The notes: a model not told the origin generated them from the sequence alone. 64,000 nt of DNA from Chimonanthus salicifolius (GCA_013350335.1 CM023540.1:48219222-48283221); one strand, 5' to 3'. Numbered from the stretch's first letter, positions 27,163-40,010 are shown. Numbers and translations are program-made.

Positions 27163-27948
27163 TGTTGGGGATGTGGCTCAAATTCACAGTCAGAAACACC
27201 GATTGATTTCAGTTTGGAAACATGAAGCAAAATATCAATTGATATCTATATGGGACTCAGTAGAAGAATTCTAATTCTAAGTGGGTTTCTTATTTGTGCT
27301 TAGTCGAATGGAAATCACGGCAGTTGCTATATGTATTTTTTGGAAAGTTGTTAAACCCAATATTGGGCAGCAACTATAAAGAGGCTACTGCTGTAAGTAA
27401 AAGGTGTATGTTCACTGTTCAACAGAGAGGGGCTGCAGAGGTGCTTGATGATTGGCTGAGGAGAAAGCAAACAGAGAGGGAGTTCTCTGGACTTGATCCA
27501 TCTTGGGAAGATTTTATCTTCAGCAAGAAGGAACGTGTGAAGGGCTGTGGAGCCCACTGCATCTCAAGGTGCTACCAGCTTGAGCAGAGAAGCATCTCAA
27601 AGGAGCATACAAAAACAAACAGATCAGATACATGGCTGATCTGTGTGGGCTGAGATTCATCAAGATAGGCTTGATAAAGAGGGCTGTATTCGGGCAGCTG
27701 TCTTGACTGAGATTTGGGTTCTCAGTGATTGAGTTTACATCTCAGTATTCAGGTTTGGTTGGGTTCAAACAGAGGGGTTATTCTTGTATGTAAATCTCTT
27801 GTAATTCTCTCTTAATAATATTATTCACGCTCCGTGGACATAGGCCAAAGGTGAGCCGAACCACGTAAATCTTTGGTGTTGTGCTTGTGTGATTTATTCC
27901 GACATTATTTTTGGGTGTGTTTATTATTTCCGCTAATAAAAGCTAACA
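27163..27948 (+). repeat. 3' LTR of copia element 2
   Basis: 786 bp, preceded by the PPT AAAGGTGGAGAT and followed by the TSD CATTT. Only scattered differences from the 5' LTR are visible, so the insertion is fairly young compared with element 1. Confidence 0.92.
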
Positions 27949-30247
27949 CATTTCATATTTTCGATTTCTGTTTTGAGTTTTTAGTCATTCAATCCAAGCA
28001 TCGAGGTGTCAAACTGTTGATTTTATTAAATCGATGTTTTGCCTCGGATCTATTCGTTTTTGTCACCCCTTTGTTTCCAAACAATTTCGGCTAGCCTAAT
28101 TTGACACCCTTGACTCATCTATGGAGTCAAATTTACCAGAAGATATTCTGATTTCCTCATATTTTAAACAAATTCAATATCATTCATTAAACTATGTACC
28201 TAAGTTTTAAATAAATTAACATATAAACTAATCTACTGTTAGCGTAGCTCTTAGCTTGGGCGGCAATCCTACGTGATCATTTCCTATATATATGAATGTT
28301 GTTCATTGAACCTCTCCTTCACTTACACTCTCAAGCTCAAGCTCTCTCTCTCTCTCACAGCTCTCTCTAATCTCTTTTGCTCCTCCAACAAGCTTCTGCA
28401 ACTCACAACAGCTTCTTCTTTCTTCGGTTTTCTTTTGAATTGAAGAATTTTGAAAGGAAAGCTTCCAGAGACCCCAAAATCAATCTCCAAGGTACCTAAT
28501 CTCTCCCTCTAACCCAATTTAGACGATTAAAAAAGATTAGGATTAAAATGGAATCAATTTGGATGAAAAAAATGGAGTTTTGAAAAACGGGAAAAATCAT
28601 GCCTTAATCTTTGTCCCATAAGATCAACTCGTTTTCTCAGTCAAATCATGACTATTGACTTTTGAAAGTGAGGTAAACAACATGTAGAATTCATCTCACA
28701 AGTTAACTTTTGAAATTAAGCTTAAAAACCATTCCCTTTTAAAATTTGAAGATCATAATTTTTGCCCGTTTTTGCGTTTTTCTACAATTGTCCAATTGAA
28801 GAAAACGACCCTCAGAAGTTCCTGTAACGTCCCGCCCTTTTTCACTTGCATAAATTAGAGTATATTTTTTTGTAAAAGTGAGAGACAACGGGCCGTTATG
28901 ACGGAAGTCAAGTCCGAGATTCCAAAACCGGACCCTTGACTGGCCACCATTTCGTGTGCGTGGATTAAGTCCACTAAAACATTTACACACGCTTCTCTTA
29001 TTGCTTGCGGAATAATTTATTTGAATAAGATGCTATTCATTTTCTTAACATCATTAGGCAAGGAAAGCCAAATACCATAAAATTTCAATAAAACTTAAAG
29101 ATTATCAAACCATAACAAATAAGTTCTAAGGTCCCAAATAGTCTAAATTATTACAACCCAAAATGCAAGTCATTCGAATACATCATTGAAATCAAAACTA
29201 AGTAATTTAAACTTAAATTTTCACAAGCTCCTACACTTGGCTCCCTTCCGGTATTACGTCATTTTCCTTAGCACTTCCTGTTCCATCATCTATAGGGTAG
29301 AAGTAGGGCATTAGTCAACATGCCCAGTAGGTATTCCAATTAGAGTTAGGATATACATAAGAGTAATATTAGAATATCATAAATCAAGGGTTTATACATC
29401 ATTAATGGCATATTTGTAAAAACATCTTATAAGTAATAAAACAATGCGTGATGTCCATATCATAATCATGCTAACATAAGTGTCATGTCATGGGTGTCAA
29501 TGCCAAATGAAATCCCATCCAATGTCCATACCAATCACATCGTAAATCAATCAATGGTTTCATTGGCCAATTATGTCCACAGTGTTTGAGGCGACAACCA
29601 CGAGGGCACTGTATACCCATCCACAAATTAATCGGGATTACAGGTGGAGTGTGGTCTCCTCCCTCTACGTAGGGTTTCGAAACTGACTACCCAGGCGCTC
29701 TTTGGCCCAATCACACTATACTTTTTTATCAACCGGACGCGGCCAAATCTCAATGGTTCATATAGCTTCATATAAGCTAATCTCAAGCACAAGTCATGTC
29801 CGGTCCGCTCAGAGCTTGGCATGTTGGTCATATATGTTCCATTCCATGCTATGCATGAGGTAATGTATGTAAGAATGCCATTTCATTTAAAATACATCAT
29901 ATCATTGAAAATCAACTCATAATCATATACAATTTATCTAGCCCATGCATTCATCATATTTTGAATAAAACAAGTGTCATATTATACTCCATAGTGTTCT
30001 CAATGAGGTAGGAATCCTACCAATGTCCAATATACTATCTTTTCTTGTCTTGCAAGGATAATGCTAATGGTAGAGTGAGACTAATCGCAATGCTTTTGCG
30101 AACGTCTTTACCTCATCAAATTCAAACATACATATTAATTTGATTTTCCATTTTAATTCCAGCATCCCTATTTCCATCTAAGTTCCATGTTCATTTCTTA
30201 ACGTATTTACGCATCATAGTCCTTAAACCATTTAAGACCCTCAATGC

Positions 30248-31370
30248 GGTTTGGCCATTCAACATGGCTGAACCCTATTGTCTCATTTTTCTTTTAAGTG
30301 TGTTTATGTTCCACAAAACCCATCAATGGGGTTCAGCCATACAACATGGCCAAACTTCATTATTTGGTTTTGACCCCCTTTGAGTACAAACTCGTTGGCA
30401 ACAATCTTTTAGTGACTCTGCTTCTTGTTGACGTCGATTGAATGCAGAAATAACACTCTGACTGACTGTCGACTAAAAATCAGCATCCCACAAGATAGAT
30501 AGAGGCTCTGGAGGAAAATCCAGAGTAAAACCTTCTAATTCAGTCGACTGACTCATGGGATTCAGTCGACTGAAACACAACCAGATCCCATATGTGCTTG
30601 GCCAGTACACTTTAGTCGATTGAATCATAAGATTCAGTCGACTGACTTTGTGTAAGATCCTTTGTGTTTGCAAGAACATGCACTATAAGGCCCTTCTCCT
30701 TTTGCTGGACAGTGAGACTCCATTGTGGATAGAGTGGGTTTTTTTTTCCTTAAAAAATATATATATCGACCATATTTTAGGTCACTTGATGGGGTTCGGC
30801 CATACAGCATGGCTGAACCTCATCTAGTATCTCTTTTGGTCCTCAAATGGTCCCCATACAAAAATAGGGTTCGGCCATGCAAGAGGCCGAACCTTGTTCT
30901 TTGATTCTTTCTCCTTGAAGTCCATCCTTAAAAATATTTAAACATGGATTCCATCTTCAATACTTAACTTAATAAATTTATCCTACCAACTAGCCAAGGT
31001 TAGGTTTCGGCCATACAACGTGACCAAACCATCATTGTAGGTTTTTCATAATCCATCCAATCATAGTATCATCATAGCATGGGTTCGGTAATTCATTATG
31101 GCCAAACCTATGCGCCCTTATGTTTGATTATTCCTCCCTCTTACAAGTTCTTAACAAGGATTCATCAAAACCCTTAAAATGTTAGACCCATGGATTTGAC
31201 CATATCATGGCCGAATCCATGATGATCCAGATTAATCTTATGTTTGTTTTGTTTCAACCCATAACTATCCTTTGGATGGATTTCCAACTCCATGACCTTA
31301 TAACATTTTTTACTATTCATTCCAACCAACATGGAACCCATGGGTTCGGCCACACCATGGCCGAACCTAG
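30248..31370. repeat. Eight dispersed GGTTCGGCCAT hairpin repeats
   Basis: Inverted repeats GGTTCGGCCAT-(4-8 nt)-ATGGCCGAACC or close variants at 30248-30275, 30328-30356, 30791-30820, 30867-30893, 31002-31030, 31081-31110, 31189-31222 and 31341-31370. Several arm changes are matched or wobble-compatible on the other side (for example GGTTTGGCCAT with ATGGCTGAACC). All lie in the presumed transcribed part of the chromovirus LTR, so they could fold as RNA stem-loops. Confidence 0.85.
30540..30645. repeat. TCAGTCGACTGA palindromes
   Basis: Three perfect 12-bp palindromes TCAGTCGACTGA (30540-30551, 30562-30573, 30634-30645) plus a one-off variant TTAGTCGATTGA near 30612 and a half-site at 30466. 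They are located within the hairpin-rich LTR. Confidence 0.85.
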
Positions 31371-32459
31371 GTTTCCTTAGATTAATCCCCATTTTATTAA
31401 GTCTAGACATACCTTCCTTCAATGAGTTGCTCTTCCTCTTTAGCTCTTCAATCTCCTTATTTTCTTTTGGTCTTTCTCTTCTTCCTTAATTCTTCTTCTC
31501 ATTTCTTTGTTTTTCAAAGTCTTCAAGTGTATGGAGCTAGAGGTGGGAGAGAGAGTAAAGGAGTGGAGAGAAAATCCTTTCTCAAGAGAGGAGGGGTCGG
31601 CCAAGGGATTTGGAGTGCCCTTTGGTTTGGGTTTTTATATTAAAGCCTTAATCTCTTCCCTCCCTCTCATAATGACTTAGTCTAACCAAGGAAGCCCTTG
31701 GTTTCCCAAAGGTGGCTTCATGGCTTTTGAGGTGAAGACTTTTGGGTTCCCAAGTGTCTAGGTACAATGTAGCTAGACAAGATACCCCAACTTTTAATCT
31801 CCACCCTTGATCTTTCCTAGATGAAATCCTTTCCCTTCATCTTCCCATCTTAAATAAAACCCTAATTCAAGATTTAAAAATTCAAAAGTGGTTGACCAAG
31901 TCAACCCATGCCATGGTCGACCATGCATGTGGAGACTTGGTCACCACATGGCACTTGGGTCCCACTTTGGCCATGTCACTTGGTGTGTCACCTCCCCTTA
32001 TATGCCACCTCAATTCTACTTTCCATCTCACTTGATGAAGTTGCATCTTTGCTTACTTGGCTTCCATGTGATGACATAAATGCCACATGGCAATGCCACA
32101 TCACTCACATGCCACCTCACTTGATGAGGTGGACTTTAATGTATTAAATGCACTAATTTATCCAAATTCAACTAACTTAATTAAATTTACCCAATTATTT
32201 TCAAACTTCCATATACCATTTTATTTTATTGTTTTAATTCCATTGTCCCCTCTTATTATGTAATTTATGTATGATGATCTAATTCATCAATTATTTTTAA
32301 ATCAAGGTCACCCATGACCCATTGGGTCTTAATTGGGTAATTGACCCATTTCCTTGCCCATCTAATGTCCATTTCAACTTTTTAATTACAAATTCAATTA
32401 AATTGCAATCCAAGTGGGCCCATCCAATAAATTTATAAGGGAAGAAAAATCTGGGGTGT

Positions 32460-34610
32460 TACAATATTACCCTTTGTTGGCGTTTTCGTCTCGAAAATTG
32501 GGCGAAAGTAGGATTTCAAACCAATCGTACAAATAGCTCAAGATGAGCCGCTCTCATTTCTGACTCCAGTTCTCAAGTGGCTTCCTCATTACCGTGTCGG
32601 TCCCATACCACTTTGACAAACGGAATCACTCGGTTCCATAACACCCTTTACTTCGTATCAATTACTCGGACCTGCCTCTCGACGTAAGATACGTCGCTTT
32701 GCACTTCTAAGTCTTGCACATTCAATACGTGTGATGGGTCAGGGTTGTACTTCCTCAGCATGGAAACATGGAATACATCCTGCAATCCTGACAACTGTGG
32801 AGGGAGTATCAGACGATAAGCCACTTCCCTCTCATTCTCATGAATTTGGAAGGGTCCCACAAATCTGGGTGACAGCTTCCCTTTCTTTCCAAACCTCATG
32901 TATCCCTTTCGTGGCGAGACCTTCAAGACTACTAGGTCTCCCACTTCAAACTCAAGAGGTCTTCTTCTTCTGTCAGCGTAGCTTTTCTGACGACTCTGTG
33001 TCATGAGCAGATGCTGTCGTATTACATTGATCTATTCCGTGGTCTCTACAATCAGATTAGGTCCATCAAGACCAGGCTCACTGGCCTCTATCCAACACAC
33101 AGGGGATCTACAGGGTCTACCATACAATGCCTCAAATGGAGCCATCTTGAGGCTTGCCTGGTAATTGTTATTGTATGAGAACTCGACCAGTGATAGGTGA
33201 TCTTCCCAACTACCCTTGAAGTCTAGCATGCAGGCTCTCAGCGTATCCTCCAATGTTTGTATTGTTCGCTCTGACTGACCGTCGGTCTGTGGATGAAAAG
33301 CTGTGTTGTGTAATAAATTTGTCCCCATAGCCGACTGCATGCTCTGCCACACCGTACCAGTGAATCTGTCATCTCTGTCGGACACAATAGTCCTGGGTAT
33401 ACCATGTAGCCTGATGATGTCCCTCATATACCGCCGTCCCAAAGTGTCAGACGAGTCTGTCATCTTGATAGGGAGAAAATGTACAGACTTGGTTAGACGG
33501 TCCACTATAACCTAGATTGCATCATTACCCTTTGAAGACCTTGGCAGTCCTGTCACAAAGTCCATAGCAACGTGTTCCCACTTCCATTCGGCACGGGTAG
33601 AGGTTTGAGCAGCCCTAGCGGCTTCTGATGTTTTGTCTTGACTTGCTAACAAGTAAGGCAGTGAGAGACAAAGTTAGCCACGTCTCTTTTGAGTCCATGC
33701 CACCAATAATGCCTTTTCAGATTATGGTACATTTTGGTGTTACCCGGATGGATGGAGAGCTTTGATTGATGAGCTTCTGTCAACAGTTCTCTCCTGCAGC
33801 GTTGAGGTACATATGTCTTGCCTCGGAATAAAAGACCTTTTCCAAGTTGTAATTCCCATTCTAGTATGACCTCTCCAGTTGACATCTTGGCCCATATTTC
33901 TGCCACGTCAAGATCTGTCCGGTGCTCTTGTTCAATCTTGCAAAGCATACTGGACTATACCATCAGATTATACATGCTCCAACGATTTTTGATGTGCAAA
34001 TTGACCTCTCGGATGTCGTCAGCATTTCTCATTCTTTCATAATCAAACTGGCCACAGTTGCATGTGAAATGCCACTGAGGGCATCCACCACTTTGTTTGC
34101 CTTGCCATGTGATATCGTTGTACAAATTCATAGTCTTGCAGGTACTCCATCCATCTGCACTGTCTCAAATTGAGCTCCTTTTGATCGAACATATATTTTA
34201 AGCTCTTATGGTATGAAAACATATCAAATTTCTCACCATATAGATAGTGTCTCCAGTTTTTTAGAGCGCAGATCACTGTAGTTAGTTCCAGATCATGAGT
34301 GGGATAGTTGCGTTCATGGATTTTCAGTTGCCTTGAACCATATGCCACCACATGATGATTTTGAGTGAGAGAGAACCCAAGTCCTTCTCCTGAAGCATCA
34401 CAGTATACTTCATATCCCTTGCCTCTCTCCGGCAAAATCAGAATGGGAGCGGTGATAAGCTTCTATTTCATATCCTCAAACTTTTGATTGCATACGTCAG
34501 ACCATTCAAATTTGACTTCTTTCTGAGTTAGTCAGGTGAGTGGTGCCGCAATCTTGGAGAAGTCATACCTAAATCAATTGCTTCAAATTGAGTCATAACA
34601 CTCTTAGGTT
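32460..34610 (-). pseudogene. Ty3/gypsy chromovirus pol (RNase H, integrase, chromodomain)
   Basis: Minus-strand remains in domain order. There is an RT/RNase H junction (34600-34440). RNase H starts CDASGEGLGFSL (34043-34435), with the usual DHKSL changed to YHKSL. An integrase H2C2 zinc region follows (HPGNTKMYHNLKRHYWW and CLTC, 33646-33948). The DDE core (33032-33560) has FVTGLP, VSDRDDRFTG and an HPQTDGQSERTIQTLED stretch. A GPF/GLQDVFHVSMLRKY C-terminal domain (32648-33004) is followed by a chromodomain-like segment (about 32500-32640) that carries a stop. Stops and frame changes separate the blocks. The RT core, protease and gag are missing on the right, where the hAT relic begins. The chromodomain and 3.6-kb LTR point to the Tekay (Del) clade. 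Confidence 0.9.
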
Positions 34611-34649
34611 GTGCCATTCCCTCCCAAGTTTGTAGTTCCCCCTCGTTTA

Positions 34650-37210
34650 ATAGGGGTGGCTCTGACTCAATTATCCAATCTTCTAGTACGTCGATTTTTT
34701 CTAAAGATATTAGATCAAAACAAATATTTTTCTTCTTATTTCTATCAAAATAAAAATATTACACAAATTTCAATTGAAGCTTTGATACCTTTATAAAAGA
34801 ATAAAGATAAATATGTAACAAAACAATATGTAGTTGACTATACTCTAGAAATAAAAGGCAAAAACACCCATCGTTATATTTTCTCCCATGCCAAGCAAGT
34901 TCTAAACAATTCAACCCACCTAAACAATTCTTACCTTTGTAACAAGCGCAAGTTGTAATGGACGTATACCAAATAATTTAACCTTTGATGCTCTAATCGA
35001 TTCCTTCTTTTTGTGTGTATATATTTAAATACACTCCAATTGCCTTCAAATTCAGAAGAAGTACAAGTTTCGCTTAAAATGCGAATTGCCATCTTTTGAA
35101 AATTTGGAGTTGAACCTCCATAATTCATCCACCAAATAGTTATAAAAGGCAATGAAGCACATGCATATGAAAAGACATGAAGATTCCTACTTAATTATAG
35201 TAAATGAATAATTAAATGTAAGAAAATATACTTGGAATCATTTTTTCGTGATCTTTAATGGCCAAATTATGCCCATAGGTTCCTGATGCTTCTCTGTAAA
35301 GATTAAGCTCATTGCTAATCAATTGTTGCATTGCAATATTATTATAGTATAATGTCTCAATGCAATAAAGAACTCCACTAAAAACCCCGAGAAACATTCA
35401 TATTATTATAAAACCATGAGGATTAAGCCAATGCCCAGTAGCATGAAGTGGACGATGCAGTTGATGATCCCAACGAGTATCTATAATGTTCAAATAAGGA
35501 ATAACTTCACTCAACATTCTTGATGATGACATTGTTGATGTTAAACCCTTTGTTATTCTTTTTTTAAATGTATTTCTTATGGCTTCTTTAACTTTATGCA
35601 TAGCCTAATAAATGTACCCCATTGCCGGCCTATCATCACTATCAACAATGCGTAGCACTTTTACAAGGGGCTCAAATGTCACCACAGCAACCTTGCATTT
35701 AGACCAAAAAGAAGAGCTCAAGATCAACTCACCTATGACTTTTCCTTTCTGATCTTTAGTAGCCCATTTACTATCAATCCATTATTTGCTAACTATCATA
35801 CCTTGCAATCCGCTTTTATTTTTTGAAATACTTTATAATGCTAGAAAATGAGTTGCAAAATGCATGACTGCAGGACGGACAATCTCACCTCCACCAATAT
35901 ACTTCCTCATTAATGTTAATGCAAAAACATGATTGTATATAAATGTAGTGAGAGACCTTGATCGTTCAATAACATTTTTCACCCTTTCCATCTTTGAAAT
36001 ATCTTCAAGCATCAAATTAATGCAATGACCAACACATGGTGTCAAATATATAGTTTTAAAATGAGTGGTTATCAACTTACACGCACTTGAATAATTGGCA
36101 GCATTATCTGTCACAATTTGAACCAAACTTTTTAGACCAATTTCTTAAACAACTTCTTTAAAAAACATAAACAACATCTCTCTAGTCTTTGAATGAGCAC
36201 TTGCATCAACAGATTAAAAAAAAAAAAACTCTCCTTTGTCGAATACATAAGAAAATTGATTAATGTCCTACTTCGCCCATCTGTCCATCCATCTGCCATT
36301 AGTGTGCATCCGTAATCTTTCCATGCACTTTTTAAAGATTTTACTGTACTTTCAATTTCAACAACATTTCTTTTTAAAAAATGTCCACGAATATCATGAT
36401 AAGAAAGAGCTTTATATCCAACACCTATACTTGCAGTAGTATCTGATATTTTTTGGAAATAGACAAAGTTAACGACATTGAATGGGATATATGCATCATA
36501 GAACCACCTACCAACAACCATATGTGCAGCATCAATGGCATCTTTGCTTGCCATTACACTTCTAATGGTGTGTTGAGCCCCTTTTGTGGTTCAAAGAGGA
36601 ATTTCTTTTTCACCCTTTCGTTCTCCCTCATTTATGGCTATCCCTTTATTCTTATCACCATGACCTGGTCTCAGAATTTTTTGGATTTCATTTACTTCAG
36701 ATGATTAACTTAATTCAAGATAAGTTGGAAGTTGACTCCCTTCATCTTGTGAACAAGTCTTTTGCTTTTTAGTTATCTTTTGAGAAGCAATCTCATCCAA
36801 ACTTTGTATCATTAAGAAACTAACATGTGGTGGAACATGTTTACATGGTTCAACTCCTTTACTATTAACTTGTGCTTGTTGAATATATTAGAATTAGGAT
36901 TTAATTAGAATTCTTAGTTTGAGTTAATCTCTATTAAGAGATGTATTTGAGTTAAGATTAGTTTAGAAGTGTAATAGCCCTAGGGTCGGCTAGAAGGCTA
37001 TATATAGAGATGTAATACACTTTGAGCAATATAATTTATTGTTCTCTAATAGTGCTAAATGAAATTTCATTCTATTGATCCCTCCACCTTTAACTTTTTT
37101 ATCACAATAAAGACATTGGAAGTGATTGTCACCAATTAGTTTCACATGGTTCCATGCGACATCGGTCTTTCCACGAGTTGAATGAGACTCTTTACTTTGG
37201 ATATGAGATG
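34650..37210 (-). pseudogene. hAT transposase gene (BED, DUF659, dimerisation domain), decayed
   Basis: On the minus strand: a BED zinc finger (C..CDKK, KGGG, then EPCKHVPPHVS; 37190-36700) interrupted by a solo LTR at 36877-37051; a DUF659 region with KDYGCTLMADGWTDGRSR (36132-36554); QIVTDNAANYSSACKLI and CVGHCINLMLEDI (35833-36126); a WSKC/MGYIY stretch (35600-35720); and the hAT C-terminal dimerisation domain with CTSSEFEGNWSVFKYIHTK (34931-35152). Frames break at an A-run near 36211-36222 and at several stops between 35600 and 35830. A TAGGGGTGGC motif at 34651 resembles a hAT terminus, but the matching right end was not found, so the limits are approximate. Confidence 0.88.
36877..37051 (+). 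mobile_element. 175-bp solo LTR inside the hAT BED exon
   Basis: Starts TGTTGAATATATTAG and ends TCTCTAATA, with the exact TSD GTGCT at 36872-36876 and 37052-37056. It matches, in reverse orientation, the 195-bp LTRs of the element at 55673-59176 (shared CCCTAGGGTCGG and a GGCTATATATA TATA box). Dropping the LTR and one TSD copy rejoins the BED-finger reading frame. Confidence 0.9.
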
Positions 37211-38780
37211 GGGAACATAATCATACTCCTAAAATTTGGACATTGATAATCATACAACTTGTAAAATAACAAAAATATATGATAAATTAGCAACAATAAC
37301 TTTAAAACAAATACAGAAATTGTGAATCAGTTCCATTTTGTAAGTCATGCATAATTGCATACACATGAAATGCATGTAAGCCTGAAAACTAGCGGTCTTG
37401 ATTTGACAAATGGAGTTCTCGGTATGTTTTATGATAACTTTATCACATTGAAACCGACTCTGAGTTGATTGACATTCAATGTATCTCGTGTTTTACATGG
37501 CCATGGTTGTTTTTCTGCAGTGCATAGACCAAGTTTTACTGGTAGGAACATTAACAGCAAGCATGAATGAGTGGTATACATATTTACCACTTTGGATGTG
37601 GATATTGATTGAATATGAGAGAGAACCTATTTGGTCTTTTGCATAGTTTTTTTTTTTTTCTGAATAGTCTCTTGCATAATCTTTATCAGGGGAATTTCCA
37701 TGTTGTTCCATTATTTCTTGAGGCTGAAAGCACGCATTATTTATTTAGGTAAACATTTATCTGATTTTGATTTTCTATCCATTAAAAATCTTATAAATAT
37801 GTTATCAATGTCTACTTTAATGTGAATGTCCCAAGATCTAGAAATTGAAGCTTCATTTCTATGTTACCTTCATGTACTGAAAGTCTGAATAGACTTAAAA
37901 AGGTAGAGGTTGATCTCATATATGATCCTTTTGTTTATCTTTTTTTTTTGGTTGAAAAATGGTATTTTTATGTTTATCATAGTTTCTTACTCATGTCTTT
38001 CAACATTTGAAGGATACATGTTTGTGACTTTGTTTCGGACCTGCTAAAACATTGACATAAATGTAATTCTTCATGTGTATTTTTTTTAATGAAGGTAGTG
38101 TTTATTTCATCTATGAGAAAAAAAGAAGCCCAAAAGAATACAACCTACTAAGCAGACGTTCCATACTACCATGGCTGGAATTCTTCATGTATTGGTAGAG
38201 AGGGAAAACAGAATGGCTGAAGTTATAGTAGAAATGCAAAAAAAAAAAAAAACATTCATTTTCAAAGGGGTTTTAAGAATGGGGTTATATCATTTTCATT
38301 TACATACCATACAACACGAAGAAGAGGAGGAAGGCCGACATGCTGCCCTCGTTTTTCAAAGAGGAAAAAAGAAGGCAATAAACAACATAAGGTGATGGGA
38401 AATTGAGAATGAAGGATTGCAGAGTGAGACTTGATAGAAGAAGAAATGAGAAAATCCAAGTATCCAACAATAAAAAACCCTCCCTTGTTGCCGTTCTGCA
38501 CTGGGATTTGATTCCCATTAAAGTCCCGTCCCATCCCATTCCCAATTGTCAAGAGTCCGTTCCATTCCATGCATTTAAAATTTTTATATTTTAGATATGG
38601 GTTTCAGTTGCAAATGGGTCGCGAGTTAATATTAAAAATCAGGTCGAACCACGGGCTGTAAAGGGTTTTTGCGGGTTTTAAACCAACCCGACCCTTTAAG
38701 TTGCTGATCATGGTCGAACCGCTGGTTTGACCACGAGCCAGGCCGGGTTTGATAACATTGGTAAAGAGTATGATAATCAT
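37211..38780. other. Spacer DNA without a recognised gene
   Basis: AT-rich with short frames only. A GGGTCG/AACCCGACCC-type self-complementary patch at 38600-38760 may be a MITE remnant but its borders are unclear. Confidence 0.4.
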
Positions 38781-38789
38781 TTTTTCATA

Positions 38790-40010
38790 ACTTGTGGGCC
38801 AAAAAAAGATTCAATCATCGTCATCATGTCCACACATCCCACAGCAAAACGGTCTTACTGAACGCAAACATTGCCATCTATCAGAAATGGGTCAAACCCT
38901 ACTCATTGCGAATCATCTCCCTCATAACCTCAGGGTTGAGGCAATCTTTACTGTTGTTTACCTTATCAATCGGTTACCGACTCCACTTCTTCAATGATCC
39001 TCACCCTATCAAAAGCTCTTTGGGACCACACCTGATTATCTCTGCCTTTGCACCTTCGGTTGTACGTGCTACCCTTACTTAGGTGATTATAATACTAAAA
39101 AAAATCAATCTCAATCGGTTGAGTGTGTGTTTCTTGGTTACAGTGATCATCAGAAGGGCTATTAGTGTTTCACCCTTCTACTGGTGGAGTATACATCTCC
39201 CAGTATGTACTGTTCAATGAAGCTATCTTTCCCTACACTACAGCTAGCATGCGACGGGCAACATCATCTTCATGAAACATGGTTTTCATTCCAGTTATCA
39301 CCATGTTCTCATCTCCTTCACAATCATCTTCTGTTCCTCTTGCACCTCTGGCGGCATCATCATCATCATCTCCCCTTGAGATACAGGCTTCGCCACATGC
39401 TGCCTCCACATCTCCACTAGTAGTTGTACCAGAGTCACCCTCTGATGACTCCTTCTTTCCAGCCCCTACTCAATTTTAGCCTGATAATGTTCATCCTATG
39501 ATGACACGTGCTTAAAAAGGCATCTTTAAGCCCAAAAATAAAGCTAATTTCTTTAGTCGTCATCCCATCCCACAAGTCTTTACTTCTATGGTCTCTACCT
39601 CTGACATTGTGCCCACCTGTTACACTCAAGTTGTTCGGTATGCGGAATGGCACGAGGCCATGAATGATAAATTCAATGCTCTTCTACGACATGAACTTGG
39701 TCTCGTCCCACAGCCACCGAACTTTAACACTGCTGGCTGCAAATGGGTTTTTAAGATTAAACGTTACTCGGATGGCAACATTGAGCGTTATAAGGCCAGA
39801 CTTCTTGCTAAAGGTTTTCATCAACAAGCAGGCCTCGACTATGATGAGACTTTCAGCCCAATGGTCAAACCCACAACTATATGCACCGTTCTCAGTCTTG
39901 TTATTACTTCTGCTTGGCCCATTCACCAGTTGGACGTCAACAAAGCCTTCCTTCATGGCCACATTACAATAACCCCTCGTCAGGATTAACCCCTACAAAA
40001 TTTACCGTTC
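38790..40010 (+). pseudogene. Copia pol relic (integrase C-part and RT)
   Basis: Fragments of a copia polyprotein in shifting frames: integrase PQQNGLTERKHCHLSEMGQT and YLINRLPTPLL (38815-38997), a CVFLGYSDHQKGY stretch (39120-39165), a Ser/Pro-rich linker (39280-39480), then reverse transcriptase WHEAMNDKF, CKWVFKIKRYSDGNIERYKA, GLDYDETFSPMVKP and QLDVNKAFLHG (39640-39960). The YVDD catalytic block is not found. No LTRs are visible nearby, so this is an old, truncated copy. Confidence 0.9.

Larger units (their letters stand above)
24606..27948 (+). mobile_element. Copia-type gag-protease-only LTR element (element 2)
   Basis: LTRs at 24606-25401 and 27163-27948, TGTTGGGG to GCTAACA, with the exact TSD CATTT at 24601-24605 and 27949-27953. 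An initiator-Met PBS (TGGTATTAGTAG) follows the 5' LTR, and the PPT AAAGGTGGAGAT precedes the 3' LTR. The 1.76-kb interior codes only for gag and protease plus a short tail ORF. Integrase, reverse transcriptase and RNase H are absent. Layout and tail match element 1, so the loss is ancestral to both. Confidence 0.94.
24142..28821 (+). mobile_element. Probable LTR fragment interrupted by copia element 2
   Basis: Starts near TAAGACCCCGACCC, which looks like the start of a gypsy LTR. It continues on the far side of copia element 2 (27954 onward) with a TATA box (CTATATATATG, near 28285), a CT-rich leader (28310-28420) and a possible splice donor (AAGGTACCTAATC, near 28490). No clear end is visible, because the Tekay-like LTR abuts at 28822. 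Identification rests on layout only. Confidence 0.4.
28822..32453 (-). repeat. 3.6-kb 3' LTR of Tekay-like chromovirus
   Basis: On the minus strand it starts TGTAACACCCC (32453) and ends GGGACGTTACA (28822). It lies directly downstream of gypsy integrase/chromodomain sequence, with an A/G-rich PPT (AAAGGGTAA) at its edge. A TATA-like box (AATATAAAAACC) near 31640 on the minus strand puts U3 at about 800 bp and R-U5 at about 2.8 kb. Inside R-U5 are eight hairpin repeats (30248-31370) and SalI-type palindromes (30540-30645). Confidence 0.85.

Noticed and set aside
30248..31370. CRISPR-like array
   Set aside because: Repeats are palindromic and irregularly spaced (about 45 to 440 bp) in a plant retroelement LTR, with no uniform spacers or cas genes.
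32648..34435. Functional gypsy polyprotein
   Set aside because: Stops and frame changes separate RNase H, integrase and C-terminal blocks, and the RT core, protease and gag are missing, so it is a relic.
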